This document shows positions 31,954-37,987 of a DNA stretch of 37,987 bases, in pieces. Source of the DNA: Novosphingobium sp. B 225. GTDB lineage: Bacteria > Pseudomonadota > Alphaproteobacteria > Sphingomonadales > Sphingomonadaceae. Each line of letters starts with the position of its first letter. Position 1 is the first letter of the stretch. The notes below the pieces were generated by a model. That model had not been told where the DNA came from and searched no databases. It was given only the letters and a program-made list of their open reading frames with translations. The position numbers were made by a program, and so were the translations under genes. The stretch covers positions 1 to 37,987 of the forward strand of contig NZ_MWLM01000067.1 of assembly GCF_002198665.1 (NCBI RefSeq). The letters run 5' to 3'.

Positions 31954-31996
31954 GCTGTGCAGGCTAGGCGGCAAATCGCCGTGCTGCAATCGCTGA

Positions 31997-32080
31997 TGGT
32001 GCCCCTGGCCCGACTCGAACGGGCACGTATTGCTACAAACGATTTTGAGTCGTTCGCGTCTACCATTCCGCCACAGGGGC
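31997..32080 (-). tRNA. tRNA-Leu (anticodon CAA)
   Basis: Minus-strand cloverleaf. The acceptor stem is GCCCCTG/CAGGGGC, with discriminator A and encoded CCA (31999-31997). The anticodon stem AACGA/TCGTT holds the loop CTCAAAA, with anticodon CAA at 32047-32045. A long variable arm (class II) follows and the T arm contains GTTCGAGTC. It decodes UUG. Confidence 0.96.
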
Positions 32081-32096
32081 TCCTGCGCGAAGAGGC

Positions 32097-32125
32097 CGCT
32101 TAGCGACCTTGGCGCGCGGGTTCAA
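32097..32125 (-). promoter_or_regulatory. Promoter of tRNA-Leu
   Basis: On the minus strand TTGAAC (32125-32120), a 17-base spacer and TAAGCG (32102-32097). The -10 box ends 16 bases before the tRNA 5' end. It lies in the gap after the small secreted-protein gene. Confidence 0.55.
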
Positions 32126-32134
32126 GCCGGGGTT

Positions 32135-32443
32135 TCAGAAATCCCAGCCGAGAGCGAGGTGGACCACATCGGGCGCCTTGAACCGGCGCGAGCCAAGTGC
32201 GCCCAGTTCGAGCACCGGGCCGCCCGCCATGCTCCAGGTCTTGGTAGGGGGCTCAAAGCCGGTCGGGAACTGCGCCGCATCGAGCCGGGGCATTGTTTCA
32301 TCGCGTTGGCGCGCCTGCTCCTTCGGCGGCGAAGGCGGCAGTTCAAAGCGCTCATCCGGCAAGTCCAGCGCCGCTTCGGGAACCGGCACGGCCAGAGCCA
32401 TGGCAATCGGCGCGAACGAGTGGGCAAGCAGCAGCGCAGACAT
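32135..32443 (-). CDS. Small secreted protein of unknown function (102 aa)
   Basis: A 102-residue protein with a signal-like N-terminus (MSALLLAHSFAPIAMALAVP). A proline-rich linker (FELPPSPPKEQARQRDE) and a C-terminal part with GFEPPTKTWSMAGGPVLELG and APDVVHLALGWDF follow. No domain is recognised. ATG 32443 has AAGG upstream; an alternative TTG start lies two codons earlier (32449). It stands between tRNA-Leu and the inositol-monophosphatase gene, 75 bases after that gene, and could be read from the efp operon. Confidence 0.6.
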   Translation of the reverse strand: MSALLLAHSFAPIAMALAVPVPEAALDLPDERFELPPSPPKEQARQRDETMPRLDAAQFPTGFEPPTKTWSMAGGPVLELGALGSRRFKAPDVVHLALGWDF

Positions 32444-32518
32444 CGGCAAGCCTTGGCAAGAGCGGTGGGTAACCGCACTTATTGCCGGACATGCCTAAGA
32501 TCGGCCTAACGCGGCCTG

Positions 32519-33340
32519 TTATTTCTTGAGTGCGCCGACCAGGGCCTTGTGCAGCCGCGAATGCAGCACGTCGTTCCCGGCGAGCACCTGGGCATCGCAG
32601 ATCGGCTGCGATTGCCCGCGCCAGTCGGTGACAAAGCCGCCGGCTTCGCGCACCAGCAGGCAGCCAGCCGCAGAATCCCACGGCGCGAGGCCGCTTTCCC
32701 AGTAGCCGTCAAACCGGCCCGAAGCGACCCAGGCGAGATCAAGCGAAGCCGCGCCAAAGCGGCGGATTCCTGCGACGGTCGAGGCCAGTTCGGCATAGAT
32801 CTTTGACCATTCGGCACTGTCCCCGCGACCGGCAAAGGGAATCCCGGTGGCGATCAGGCTTTCATCGAGATGGCGGCGTGAGGAGACGCGCAGGCGGCGG
32901 TCGTGCAGCCAGGCGCCGCGGGTCTTTTCCGCCCAGTAGCTTTCATCGGTGACCGGCTGATAGACGATCCCCGAAGTCACTTCGCCCCAGCCGGAACCGT
33001 CCAGCTTGGGTTCCTGCACCGCGATCGAGATCGCGAAATGCGGGATGCCGTGGAGGAAGTTGCTGGTCCCGTCGAGCGGATCGACGATGAAGCGCGGCTT
33101 GCCGGCTTCGCCCTCGATCTCGCCGCCTTCTTCCATCAGGAAGCCCCAGTCAGGCCGGGCGGCGCGCAGCTCGTCCCAGATGGTGCGTTCGGCGCGCTGG
33201 TCGGCCTTGGACACGAAGTCGGCCGGCCCCTTTTTCGAGACCTGCAGGTGCTCGACTTCGCCAAAGTCGCGGCGCAGCCGCTGGCCGGCCTTGCGGGCGG
33301 CCTTTTCCATGACGCGGACAATCCCGGGAACAACTGCCAT
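32519..33340 (-). CDS. Inositol monophosphatase family protein (SuhB-type)
   Basis: A 273-residue lithium-sensitive phosphatase of the IMPase family, Mg-dependent. Motifs are MEEGGEIEG (metal-binding Glu), the defining FIVDPLDGTSNFLHGI (Asp pair) and the C-terminal APWDSAAGCLLVREAGG. Substrate may be inositol phosphate or another sugar phosphate; SuhB also acts in rRNA antitermination in E. coli, so a moonlighting role is possible. It begins 9 bases after the efp stop, so the two form an operon. Length and motifs are normal. Confidence 0.93.
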   Translation of the reverse strand: MAVVPGIVRVMEKAARKAGQRLRRDFGEVEHLQVSKKGPADFVSKADQRAERTIWDELRAARPDWGFLMEEGGEIEGEAGKPRFIVDPLDGTSNFLHGIPHFAISIAVQEPKLDGSGWGEVTSGIVYQPVTDESYWAEKTRGAWLHDRRLRVSSRRHLDESLIATGIPFAGRGDSAEWSKIYAELASTVAGIRRFGAASLDLAWVASGRFDGYWESGLAPWDSAAGCLLVREAGGFVTDWRGQSQPICDAQVLAGNDVLHSRLHKALVGALKK

Positions 33341-33349
33341 GATCTGGGC

Positions 33350-33916
33350 TCAGTCTGCCTTGCTGACGTAGGTGCGTTCGTAAACGTCCACCACGATCCG
33401 GGTGCCGCTGGCGATGTGCGGCGGAACCATCACGCGCACCCCGTTGTCGAGGATCGCGGGCTTGTAGCTGGACGAGGCAGTCTGCCCCTTCACCACAGCG
33501 TCGGCTTCGACGATGGTCGCTTCGACCTGTTCGGGCAGCTGAACCGAGATCGGGCGCTCGTCATACATTTCGAGCAGCACGGTCATGCCGTCCTGCAGGA
33601 AGGCATCGGCGCCGCCCAGCAGGTCCTTGGGCAAAGTGATCTGATCATAGGTTTCGACGTCCATGAACACCAGGTCGTCACCTTCGACATACAGGAACTG
33701 GAAGTCCTTGGTGTCGAGCCGGACCTTTTCGACCGTGTCGGCGCTGCGGAAGCGGACGTTGGTTTTGCGGCCGTCGATCAGGTTCTTCATTTCAACCTGC
33801 ATGAAGGCGCCGCCCTTACCCGGCTGGGTGTGCTGGGTCTTGGCGACCTTCCAGATGCCCTTTTCGTATTCCAGGATATTGCCGGGACGGATGTCCACGC
33901 CGCTGATCTTCGCCAT
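33350..33916 (-). CDS. efp: Elongation factor P
   Basis: A 188-residue EF-P that relieves ribosome stalling on polyproline stretches. The three-domain layout is complete: KOW-like domain I ([20 protein letters not shown]), then two OB domains ([17 protein letters not shown] and [20 protein letters not shown]), closing [20 protein letters not shown]. The tip of domain I is QPGKGGAF with Lys 34, the residue normally beta-lysylated by EpmA/EpmB, so a lysine-type EF-P. GAAGGC precedes ATG 33916. It is the first gene of the efp-IMPase operon and divergent from the 34053 gene. Confidence 0.97.
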   Translation of the reverse strand: MAKISGVDIRPGNILEYEKGIWKVAKTQHTQPGKGGAFMQVEMKNLIDGRKTNVRFRSADTVEKVRLDTKDFQFLYVEGDDLVFMDVETYDQITLPKDLLGGADAFLQDGMTVLLEMYDERPISVQLPEQVEATIVEADAVVKGQTASSSYKPAILDNGVRVMVPPHIASGTRIVVDVYERTYVSKAD

Positions 33917-34052
33917 GGGGATGCCTTCAAGGTTGAGAAAGAACCGGACGCAAGGACCGGGAAAGGCGCGCCCTTAGCGCTTCGCGGGGCGCGGGGCAAG
34001 GTGGCGCGTCCGTTCAGTTCCTGCTAATCGCGCCGCGGACAAGGGGAGGCTC

Positions 34053-34412
34053 ATGAGGAACCGCATCATCGCTATGGCCGCGTTGCTGGCCGGACCCGCG
34101 CTGGCCACCCCCGGTGGGCAGATCGATACGCTGCAGCAAGGCACCTATGTCTGCGAGCTGCCCGGTGATGCCGCCGGCCCCGCCGGGGTGCGTCAGCCGC
34201 AGCACGATTTCACCATCGTCAATTCCTCCAGCTATTTCACCGACCAGGGCCGTGGCACCTACCTGCTGACCGGGGATACGGTCACTTTCACCAGCGGCCC
34301 CCGGCGCGGGGAGAAGTTCAACCGCCTGTCCGGCAACTTCCTGCGCAAGGCCGGGCCGAACGGGCAGGACAGCGATCTGCGCTGCGTGCGCCAGGTGGTC
34401 AACAACCGCTGA
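34053..34412 (+). CDS. Small secreted protein of unknown function (119 aa)
   Basis: A 119-residue protein with signal peptide MRNRIIAMAALLAGPALA. The mature part has two cysteines (TYVCELPG and DLRCVRQ), which could form a disulfide, and beta-rich segments such as HDFTIVNSSSYFTDQGRGTY and GDTVTFTSGPRRGEKFNRL. No family is recognised. GGGGAGG lies just before ATG 34053. It is divergent from efp, and its stop ends one base before the stop of the convergent OPT transporter. Confidence 0.75.
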   Translation: MRNRIIAMAALLAGPALATPGGQIDTLQQGTYVCELPGDAAGPAGVRQPQHDFTIVNSSSYFTDQGRGTYLLTGDTVTFTSGPRRGEKFNRLSGNFLRKAGPNGQDSDLRCVRQVVNNR

Positions 34413-34413
34413 G

Positions 34414-36378
34414 TTATCCCACCACCGCCTTCCGCGTCCGCGCATAGAGCCAGCCCACCGCCCCTGCGAACACCGCTACGCCCAGCGGCACGGCCCAGGG
34501 GTTGTGTTCCATCACCGCCAGCACTTCGGCATCGCCGCTGGCCGCTGCGATCCCGGCAAAGGCCACCCCGAACAGGCTTTCACCCACGATCAGCCCGGTC
34601 GCCGCCAGCACGCCCATGCGTTCGGCAAAGGCGGGTTCGGCCTGCCGCGCGGCCCATTTGTCATAGAAATGTCCGCAAATCGCGCCGATCGGGATCAGCA
34701 GGGTCAGGCCCATCGGTAAGTATATTCCCATGCCCACGGCAAGCGGCGGCAGGCTGCCTTTGCCTGACTTCCTCAGCACCTCGTCAATCACGATCACCAC
34801 AGCGCCAATCGCCGCGCCCAGCCCGATCAGCCCCCAATCAAGGTTGCCGCCCAGCACCCCTTGCGCAATCGCGGTAATCAAGGCGGCTTGCGGCGCGGCC
34901 AGTGCGTTTTCGCCCGCCCCCGGCGCGCCCTGGAACCCGAAAGTGGTGTTGAGCAGGTCCAGCACCGGCGGGATCACCAGCGCGCCGAACACCACCCCCA
35001 GCACCAGTGCCACCTGCTGCTTCCACGGCGTCGCGCCGACCAGTTGCCCGGTCTTGAGATCCTGCAGGTTGTCATTGGAAATCGTCGCCACGCCAAACAC
35101 GATTGCGGTGACGAACAAAGCGAAAGCGACCAATGCGCGGGTCACCGCGGGATCGCCGCTCTGGCCATAGATCCCCGCCAGGACCAGCGAAATGCCCAGG
35201 CTGGCCAGGATGCCTACCCCGGAAATCGGACTGTTCGAAGCCCCGATCAGCCCGGCCATATAGCCGCAGACCGAAGCGATCACCACGCCGGCCAGCAGGA
35301 CATAGCCAATCGACAGCGCCACGGTCAGCCCCAGTTGCGCTTCAACCGGCCCGCCCCGCGCAAAGCCCGCCAGCAGCAATCCGATCGGCACCATGGCCAG
35401 CAGGATCGAACCGCCGATCACGCCAATCGGCAGATCACGCTCGGTAATGTCCAGGCTGTCGCCCTGCCCGCTCTTGCGCTGCTGCGCCGCGCGCAGGGCC
35501 CCGGCGATGCCGCTGATGATCGGGCCGATCATCTTGATCAGGGTCCAGATCGCCGCGAGGCCAATCGCCCCCGCGCCCACAAACCGCACCTGACTGCGGA
35601 AGGTGGTGGAGACAAAGTCAGCCAGTTCCACCCCGGCCGGCGGCCCGCCAGCCGTGAACTGCGGCAGCAGCACCAGCCAGCCAATCGCAAGGCCAACCAG
35701 CATCGCTACGCCCACTGCCATGCCGACCAGATGGCCGACCCCGATAAGCGCGAGCGAGAAGCTGGTTGAAAAGGCCGTCCCGCCGCTTCCCAGCTTGACC
35801 GCCATGCTGGCTTCCTCGGCCACCAGTTTCAGCTTGGCCAGCACCGAATAGCCTGCCGACAGCACCGCACCCAGCACGATCGCGGCAAGGCCTTTGCGGT
35901 TCTCCTCAGCCCCGCCAACGCCTGCTCCAACCTTCAGCACTTCTGCCGCCGCGACGCCTTCGGGATAAGGCAAGTCCGATCCGGTCACCAGCGCCCGGCG
36001 CAGCGGCACCGAATACATCACCCCCAGCGTCCCCCCGACCGCGATCACCGCGACCGACTGCCAATAGGGGAACCCCGTCCACCACCCGATCATGATCAGC
36101 CCGGGCAGGACAAAGATGATCGCCGACAGCGTTCCCGCCGCGCTGGCGATGGTCTGGACGATATTGTTTTCCTGGATCGTGGTGTCCGAAAACGCCTTCA
36201 GCGCCGCCATCGAAATCACCGCCGCCGGGATCGAAGTGGCGAAAGTCAGCCCGATCTTGAGCCCCAGATATACGTTGGCCGCCGTGAACAGCACGGTCAG
36301 CACAGCCCCCAGCAGCACGCCGCGCAGGGTTAGTTCGGTGAGCGGCTGAGGCCGGGTCACAGGTGGATTATCGCTCAT
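34414..36378 (-). CDS. OPT family oligopeptide transporter
   Basis: A 654-residue polytopic membrane protein with about 16 hydrophobic segments. The start ELTLRGVLLGAVLTVLFTAA and NVYLGLKIGLTFATSIPAAV is the OPT signature, followed by NNIVQTIASAAGTLSAIIFV, GVMYSVPLRRALV and LPYPEGVAAAEVL. OPT proteins import oligopeptides or metal chelates by proton symport; the bacterial branch's substrate is not established. ATG 36378 begins a normal N-terminus. Upstream lies a 484-base gap with a run of 8-bp palindromic repeats, which may control it. It ends convergent to the small secreted gene with a single base between stop codons. Confidence 0.93.
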   Translation of the reverse strand: MSDNPPVTRPQPLTELTLRGVLLGAVLTVLFTAANVYLGLKIGLTFATSIPAAVISMAALKAFSDTTIQENNIVQTIASAAGTLSAIIFVLPGLIMIGWWTGFPYWQSVAVIAVGGTLGVMYSVPLRRALVTGSDLPYPEGVAAAEVLKVGAGVGGAEENRKGLAAIVLGAVLSAGYSVLAKLKLVAEEASMAVKLGSGGTAFSTSFSLALIGVGHLVGMAVGVAMLVGLAIGWLVLLPQFTAGGPPAGVELADFVSTTFRSQVRFVGAGAIGLAAIWTLIKMIGPIISGIAGALRAAQQRKSGQGDSLDITERDLPIGVIGGSILLAMVPIGLLLAGFARGGPVEAQLGLTVALSIGYVLLAGVVIASVCGYMAGLIGASNSPISGVGILASLGISLVLAGIYGQSGDPAVTRALVAFALFVTAIVFGVATISNDNLQDLKTGQLVGATPWKQQVALVLGVVFGALVIPPVLDLLNTTFGFQGAPGAGENALAAPQAALITAIAQGVLGGNLDWGLIGLGAAIGAVVIVIDEVLRKSGKGSLPPLAVGMGIYLPMGLTLLIPIGAICGHFYDKWAARQAEPAFAERMGVLAATGLIVGESLFGVAFAGIAAASGDAEVLAVMEHNPWAVPLGVAVFAGAVGWLYARTRKAVVG

Positions 36379-36862
36379 CAGGATGGACCCCGGCTGAAGG
36401 ACTGGACACTATGGACACAGTCCTGAAAGAAGAAAAACCAGCCCCGCCGCCCCGGTTCCGCCTGCGCCGGGGCGCGGTGCCCGGCATGGCAGGAAGTCAG
36501 GCTTTCCAAGGGATTCGCGGCTGTCATGGTCTGCGAGTATCCCGGTTTGAACGCCTGTAGGAAAGAGCTAATTTGGAGACTCTTTTGGACGGATATCCGT
36601 ATATCCGGATAAACGGATATCAGCATATCCGGATATCTATCCAGTGTCGCCCAGCGGCTTTTCGCGCGCCGCATCCAGCCCGATCGGTGCTGCGGGGGCT
36701 CCGCGCCAGTCCCGCCCGAATCTTTCCGGAGCACACAACCCGATGGGGACGGGCTTTGCGCTGCAAGGCAAAATCATCACCCTGTGAAGGCGCGATCCGC
36801 AGAACTCTGGATCAGATCCACCCGGTCAGCAACACCTTGCCGACAAGCGACACAGGGTCACC
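36379..36862. other. 484-base gap between OPT transporter and thiE
   Basis: No convincing gene is seen here; open frames are short and mostly shadow thiE or run through the repeat. The part next to OPT (36379-36590) is mixed-composition leader with no strong ribosome binding site. The middle holds the 8-bp repeat array. The part next to thiE (36641-36862) has several short GC-rich inverted repeats but no terminator with a T-run. Confidence 0.6.
36591..36640. repeat. Run of 8-bp palindromic units (GGATATCC-like)
   Basis: From 36591 the sequence parses into successive octamers: GGATATCC, GTATATCC, GGATAAAC, GGATATCA, GCATATCC, GGATATCT, then ATCC. The parent octamer GGATATCC is itself a palindrome, and junctions form larger ones such as ATATCCGGATAT. 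The block is AT-rich amid GC-rich flanks and lies about 210 bases upstream of the OPT transporter, the only gene it could control on that side. It looks like a multi-site operator; the binding protein is unknown. Confidence 0.75.
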
Positions 36863-37477
36863 CTATCCCCGCAACCGCTCTGCAAATGCCCTGACCGCCG
36901 CCGCTTCATCGCCGTTCCACACCGCCCCGGACACTGCCAGAAAGTCCGCCCCGGCCTCAACCAGTGGCAGGCAATTGTCTGGCGTGATCCCGCCGATCGC
37001 GACGCAGGGAATCTCGAAAATATCCTGCCACCAGGTCAGCGTGGCAAGATCGGCGACATGTTCGGTCTGTTTGGTCGTGGTCGGAAAGAACGCGCCGAAC
37101 GCAACATAGTCTGCCCCGGCCTCGCCCGCTTCCATCGCCAGGTGGCGGCTGGCGTGGCAGGTGACGCCGATCTGCGCATCCTTGCCCAGCCGCGCGCGGG
37201 CATCGGCCACTTCGCCGTCACCCTGCCCCAGATGGACCCCGTCCGCGCCCAGTCGTTTGGCCAGCGCGATCGAATCGTTGACGATGAACGCCACCTCACG
37301 CTCTGCGCAGATCGCCTGAAGCGGCTCTGCCAATCGCGCCGCCTCATGCTCGTCCACGTCTTTCACGCGGAACTGAAAGGCTGCGACCGGCCCGGCATCG
37401 AGCGCGCGTGCCAGCCGGTCAGCGAATGCGCCCGAAACGTCGAGCGGGGAGATCAGGTAGAGTTGGCAAAGGTCCAT
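36863..37477 (-). CDS. thiE: Thiamine phosphate synthase (ThiE)
   Basis: A 204-residue TIM-barrel enzyme that joins HMP-pyrophosphate and thiazole phosphate to thiamine phosphate. Motifs are [42 protein letters not shown] (pyrophosphate site, ND and DGVHLGQ), [24 protein letters not shown] and [13 protein letters not shown] 37477 is chosen: AGGGAG lies 6 bases upstream and the homologous N-terminus begins here; the longer frame to 37513 is leader. No other thi gene or THI riboswitch is visible next to it. It is divergent from the small lipoprotein gene. Confidence 0.94.
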   Translation of the reverse strand: MDLCQLYLISPLDVSGAFADRLARALDAGPVAAFQFRVKDVDEHEAARLAEPLQAICAEREVAFIVNDSIALAKRLGADGVHLGQGDGEVADARARLGKDAQIGVTCHASRHLAMEAGEAGADYVAFGAFFPTTTKQTEHVADLATLTWWQDIFEIPCVAIGGITPDNCLPLVEAGADFLAVSGAVWNGDEAAAVRAFAERLRG

Positions 37478-37555
37478 GGCCGTCTCCCTATCCGCCAAAG
37501 CGGCGCGCGCCAAGCGTTCTGGCGCGGTTCATCGCGGCGTGGCAGGATGCAGCCG

Positions 37556-37933
37556 ATGAAGCCCATGGCCCTCCTCCCGCTCGCCCTGCTCCTGACCGGC
37601 TGCGTCACGCCCCGCGTGGGCGAGGATGGCAGCGTGGAGGCGCGGCTGGGCCAGACCGTAAGCGTGAACGGCCCGCGCATAACCCCGCTCAAAGTGCTGG
37701 AAGACAGCCGCTGCCCGATGGAAGCCCGCTGCGTCCGCGCCGGGGACGTGCGTTTGCAAGTGCGCGTGCGGCTTGGCACGGGCAGCGAACTGCGCGAACT
37801 GACCCTGGGCAAGCCGGAGCGAGTGGCGGACGGGCAGCTGACCCTGCAAGGCGTCATGCCCCCGCGCAGCGTGCAGCGGGCGATCAGGCCGGGGGACTAC
37901 CGGTTCAGCTTTACCTTCGCGGGTGGGTTGTAA
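37556..37933 (+). CDS. Small lipoprotein of unknown function (125 aa)
   Basis: A 125-residue lipoprotein. The lipobox is seen in MKPMALLPLALLLTGC, with the lipid-modified Cys at residue 16. The mature part has SRCPMEARCVRAGDVRLQVR, a Cys-pair segment familiar from small envelope proteins in proteobacteria but without known function, and a beta-rich end (GDYRFSFTFAGG). ATG 37556 has AGGA about 7 bases upstream; ATG 37547 in the same frame is too close to that site. It is divergent from thiE. Confidence 0.75.
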   Translation: MKPMALLPLALLLTGCVTPRVGEDGSVEARLGQTVSVNGPRITPLKVLEDSRCPMEARCVRAGDVRLQVRVRLGTGSELRELTLGKPERVADGQLTLQGVMPPRSVQRAIRPGDYRFSFTFAGGL

Positions 37934-37951
37934 GCCAATACCCGCCCAGCT

Positions 37952-37980
37952 CCGTTCGTGTCGAGCGAAGTCGAGACACG
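37952..37980. repeat. Short palindromic repeat after the lipoprotein gene
   Basis: CGTGTC (37957-37962) pairs with GACACG (37975-37980), with an inner TCGA/TCGA pair around GCGAAG. Sequences of this type (CGTGTCGAGCGAAGTCGAG) recur in intergenic DNA of sphingomonads, from memory. It may act as a bidirectional terminator; no T-run is visible. Confidence 0.5.
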
Positions 37981-37987
37981 CCAGCGC

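Noticed and set aside
36591..36640. Octamer array as replication origin iterons
   Set aside because: No replication initiator gene, DnaA box cluster or AT-rich unwinding element is near, and the surroundings are ordinary chromosomal genes.
36573..37109. Plus-strand frame through the octamer array into thiE (repeats read as GYPYIRINGYQHIRIS)
   Set aside because: Most of it is antisense to thiE, and the repeated peptide is a by-product of the 8-bp DNA repeat. No ribosome binding site.
1..37987. CRISPR arrays, IS elements, prophage genes or toxin-antitoxin loci
   Set aside because: No spaced direct repeats, transposase or integrase motifs, or phage genes were seen. The AHH domain alone, without an immunity partner or delivery domain, is not enough to call a toxin system.

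Overview
The window is high-GC DNA from an alphaproteobacterium, most probably of the Sphingomonadales (Erythrobacteraceae/Sphingomonadaceae type). Evidence: a LexA box of the alphaproteobacterial GTTC-N7-GTTC form in front of an imuA-imuB-dnaE2 mutasome, a PrsK/PrsR (PEP-CTERM/XrtA-type) exopolysaccharide operon, and gene-dense chromosomal housekeeping content with no phage, IS or plasmid genes. The genus cannot be fixed from sequence reading alone.

Layout. 1-4.7 kb, all minus strand: a secreted amidohydrolase cut by the window edge; a small AHH-type HNH nuclease-like gene with an in-frame TGA; a DUF4261-like protein; a flavodoxin-like protein; a secreted Gly/Met-rich protein of unknown function. 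4.8-6.8 kb, plus: recJ and tRNA-Glu(TTC) with its promoter. 6.8-12.8 kb, minus: dnaE2, imuB and imuA, an SOS mutagenesis operon read from a LexA-controlled promoter at 12.77 kb. 12.8-18.7 kb: an APC amino acid permease ending in a clear terminator, panB, a DUF475/TerC membrane protein, an SBF-like transporter, and an alpha-methylacyl-CoA racemase-like CoA transferase behind a perfect palindrome. 18.7-25.5 kb, minus: a tightly packed operon running from an EpsB-type sugar transferase through prsK and prsR to a TPR secretory protein. 25.5-30.6 kb: an XRE/ScfR-like regulator, two small plus-strand genes, and a rubrerythrin, Fe-S oxidoreductase, DUF3501 operon behind a Fur-like box. 30.6-38 kb: M20 peptidase, tRNA-Leu(CAA), a small secreted protein, efp with an inositol-monophosphatase gene, a small secreted protein, an OPT transporter, thiE, and a small lipoprotein.

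The most unusual feature is palindromic DNA lying inside the reading frames of the mutasome genes. imuB carries two large palindromic elements of different sequence, both translated as low-complexity Pro/Gly/Ser-rich segments, and dnaE2 carries a probable third plus a small hairpin. A similar style of hairpin element sits between the rubrerythrin gene and the gene after it. Other unexplained structure includes a run of 8-bp palindromic units (GGATATCC-like) in the 484-bp gap upstream of the OPT transporter, four 11-bp tandem repeats near 1.5 kb, and palindromes in front of the CoA transferase and the exopolysaccharide operon.

All family names come from recognising motifs in translated sequence; no database search was run.
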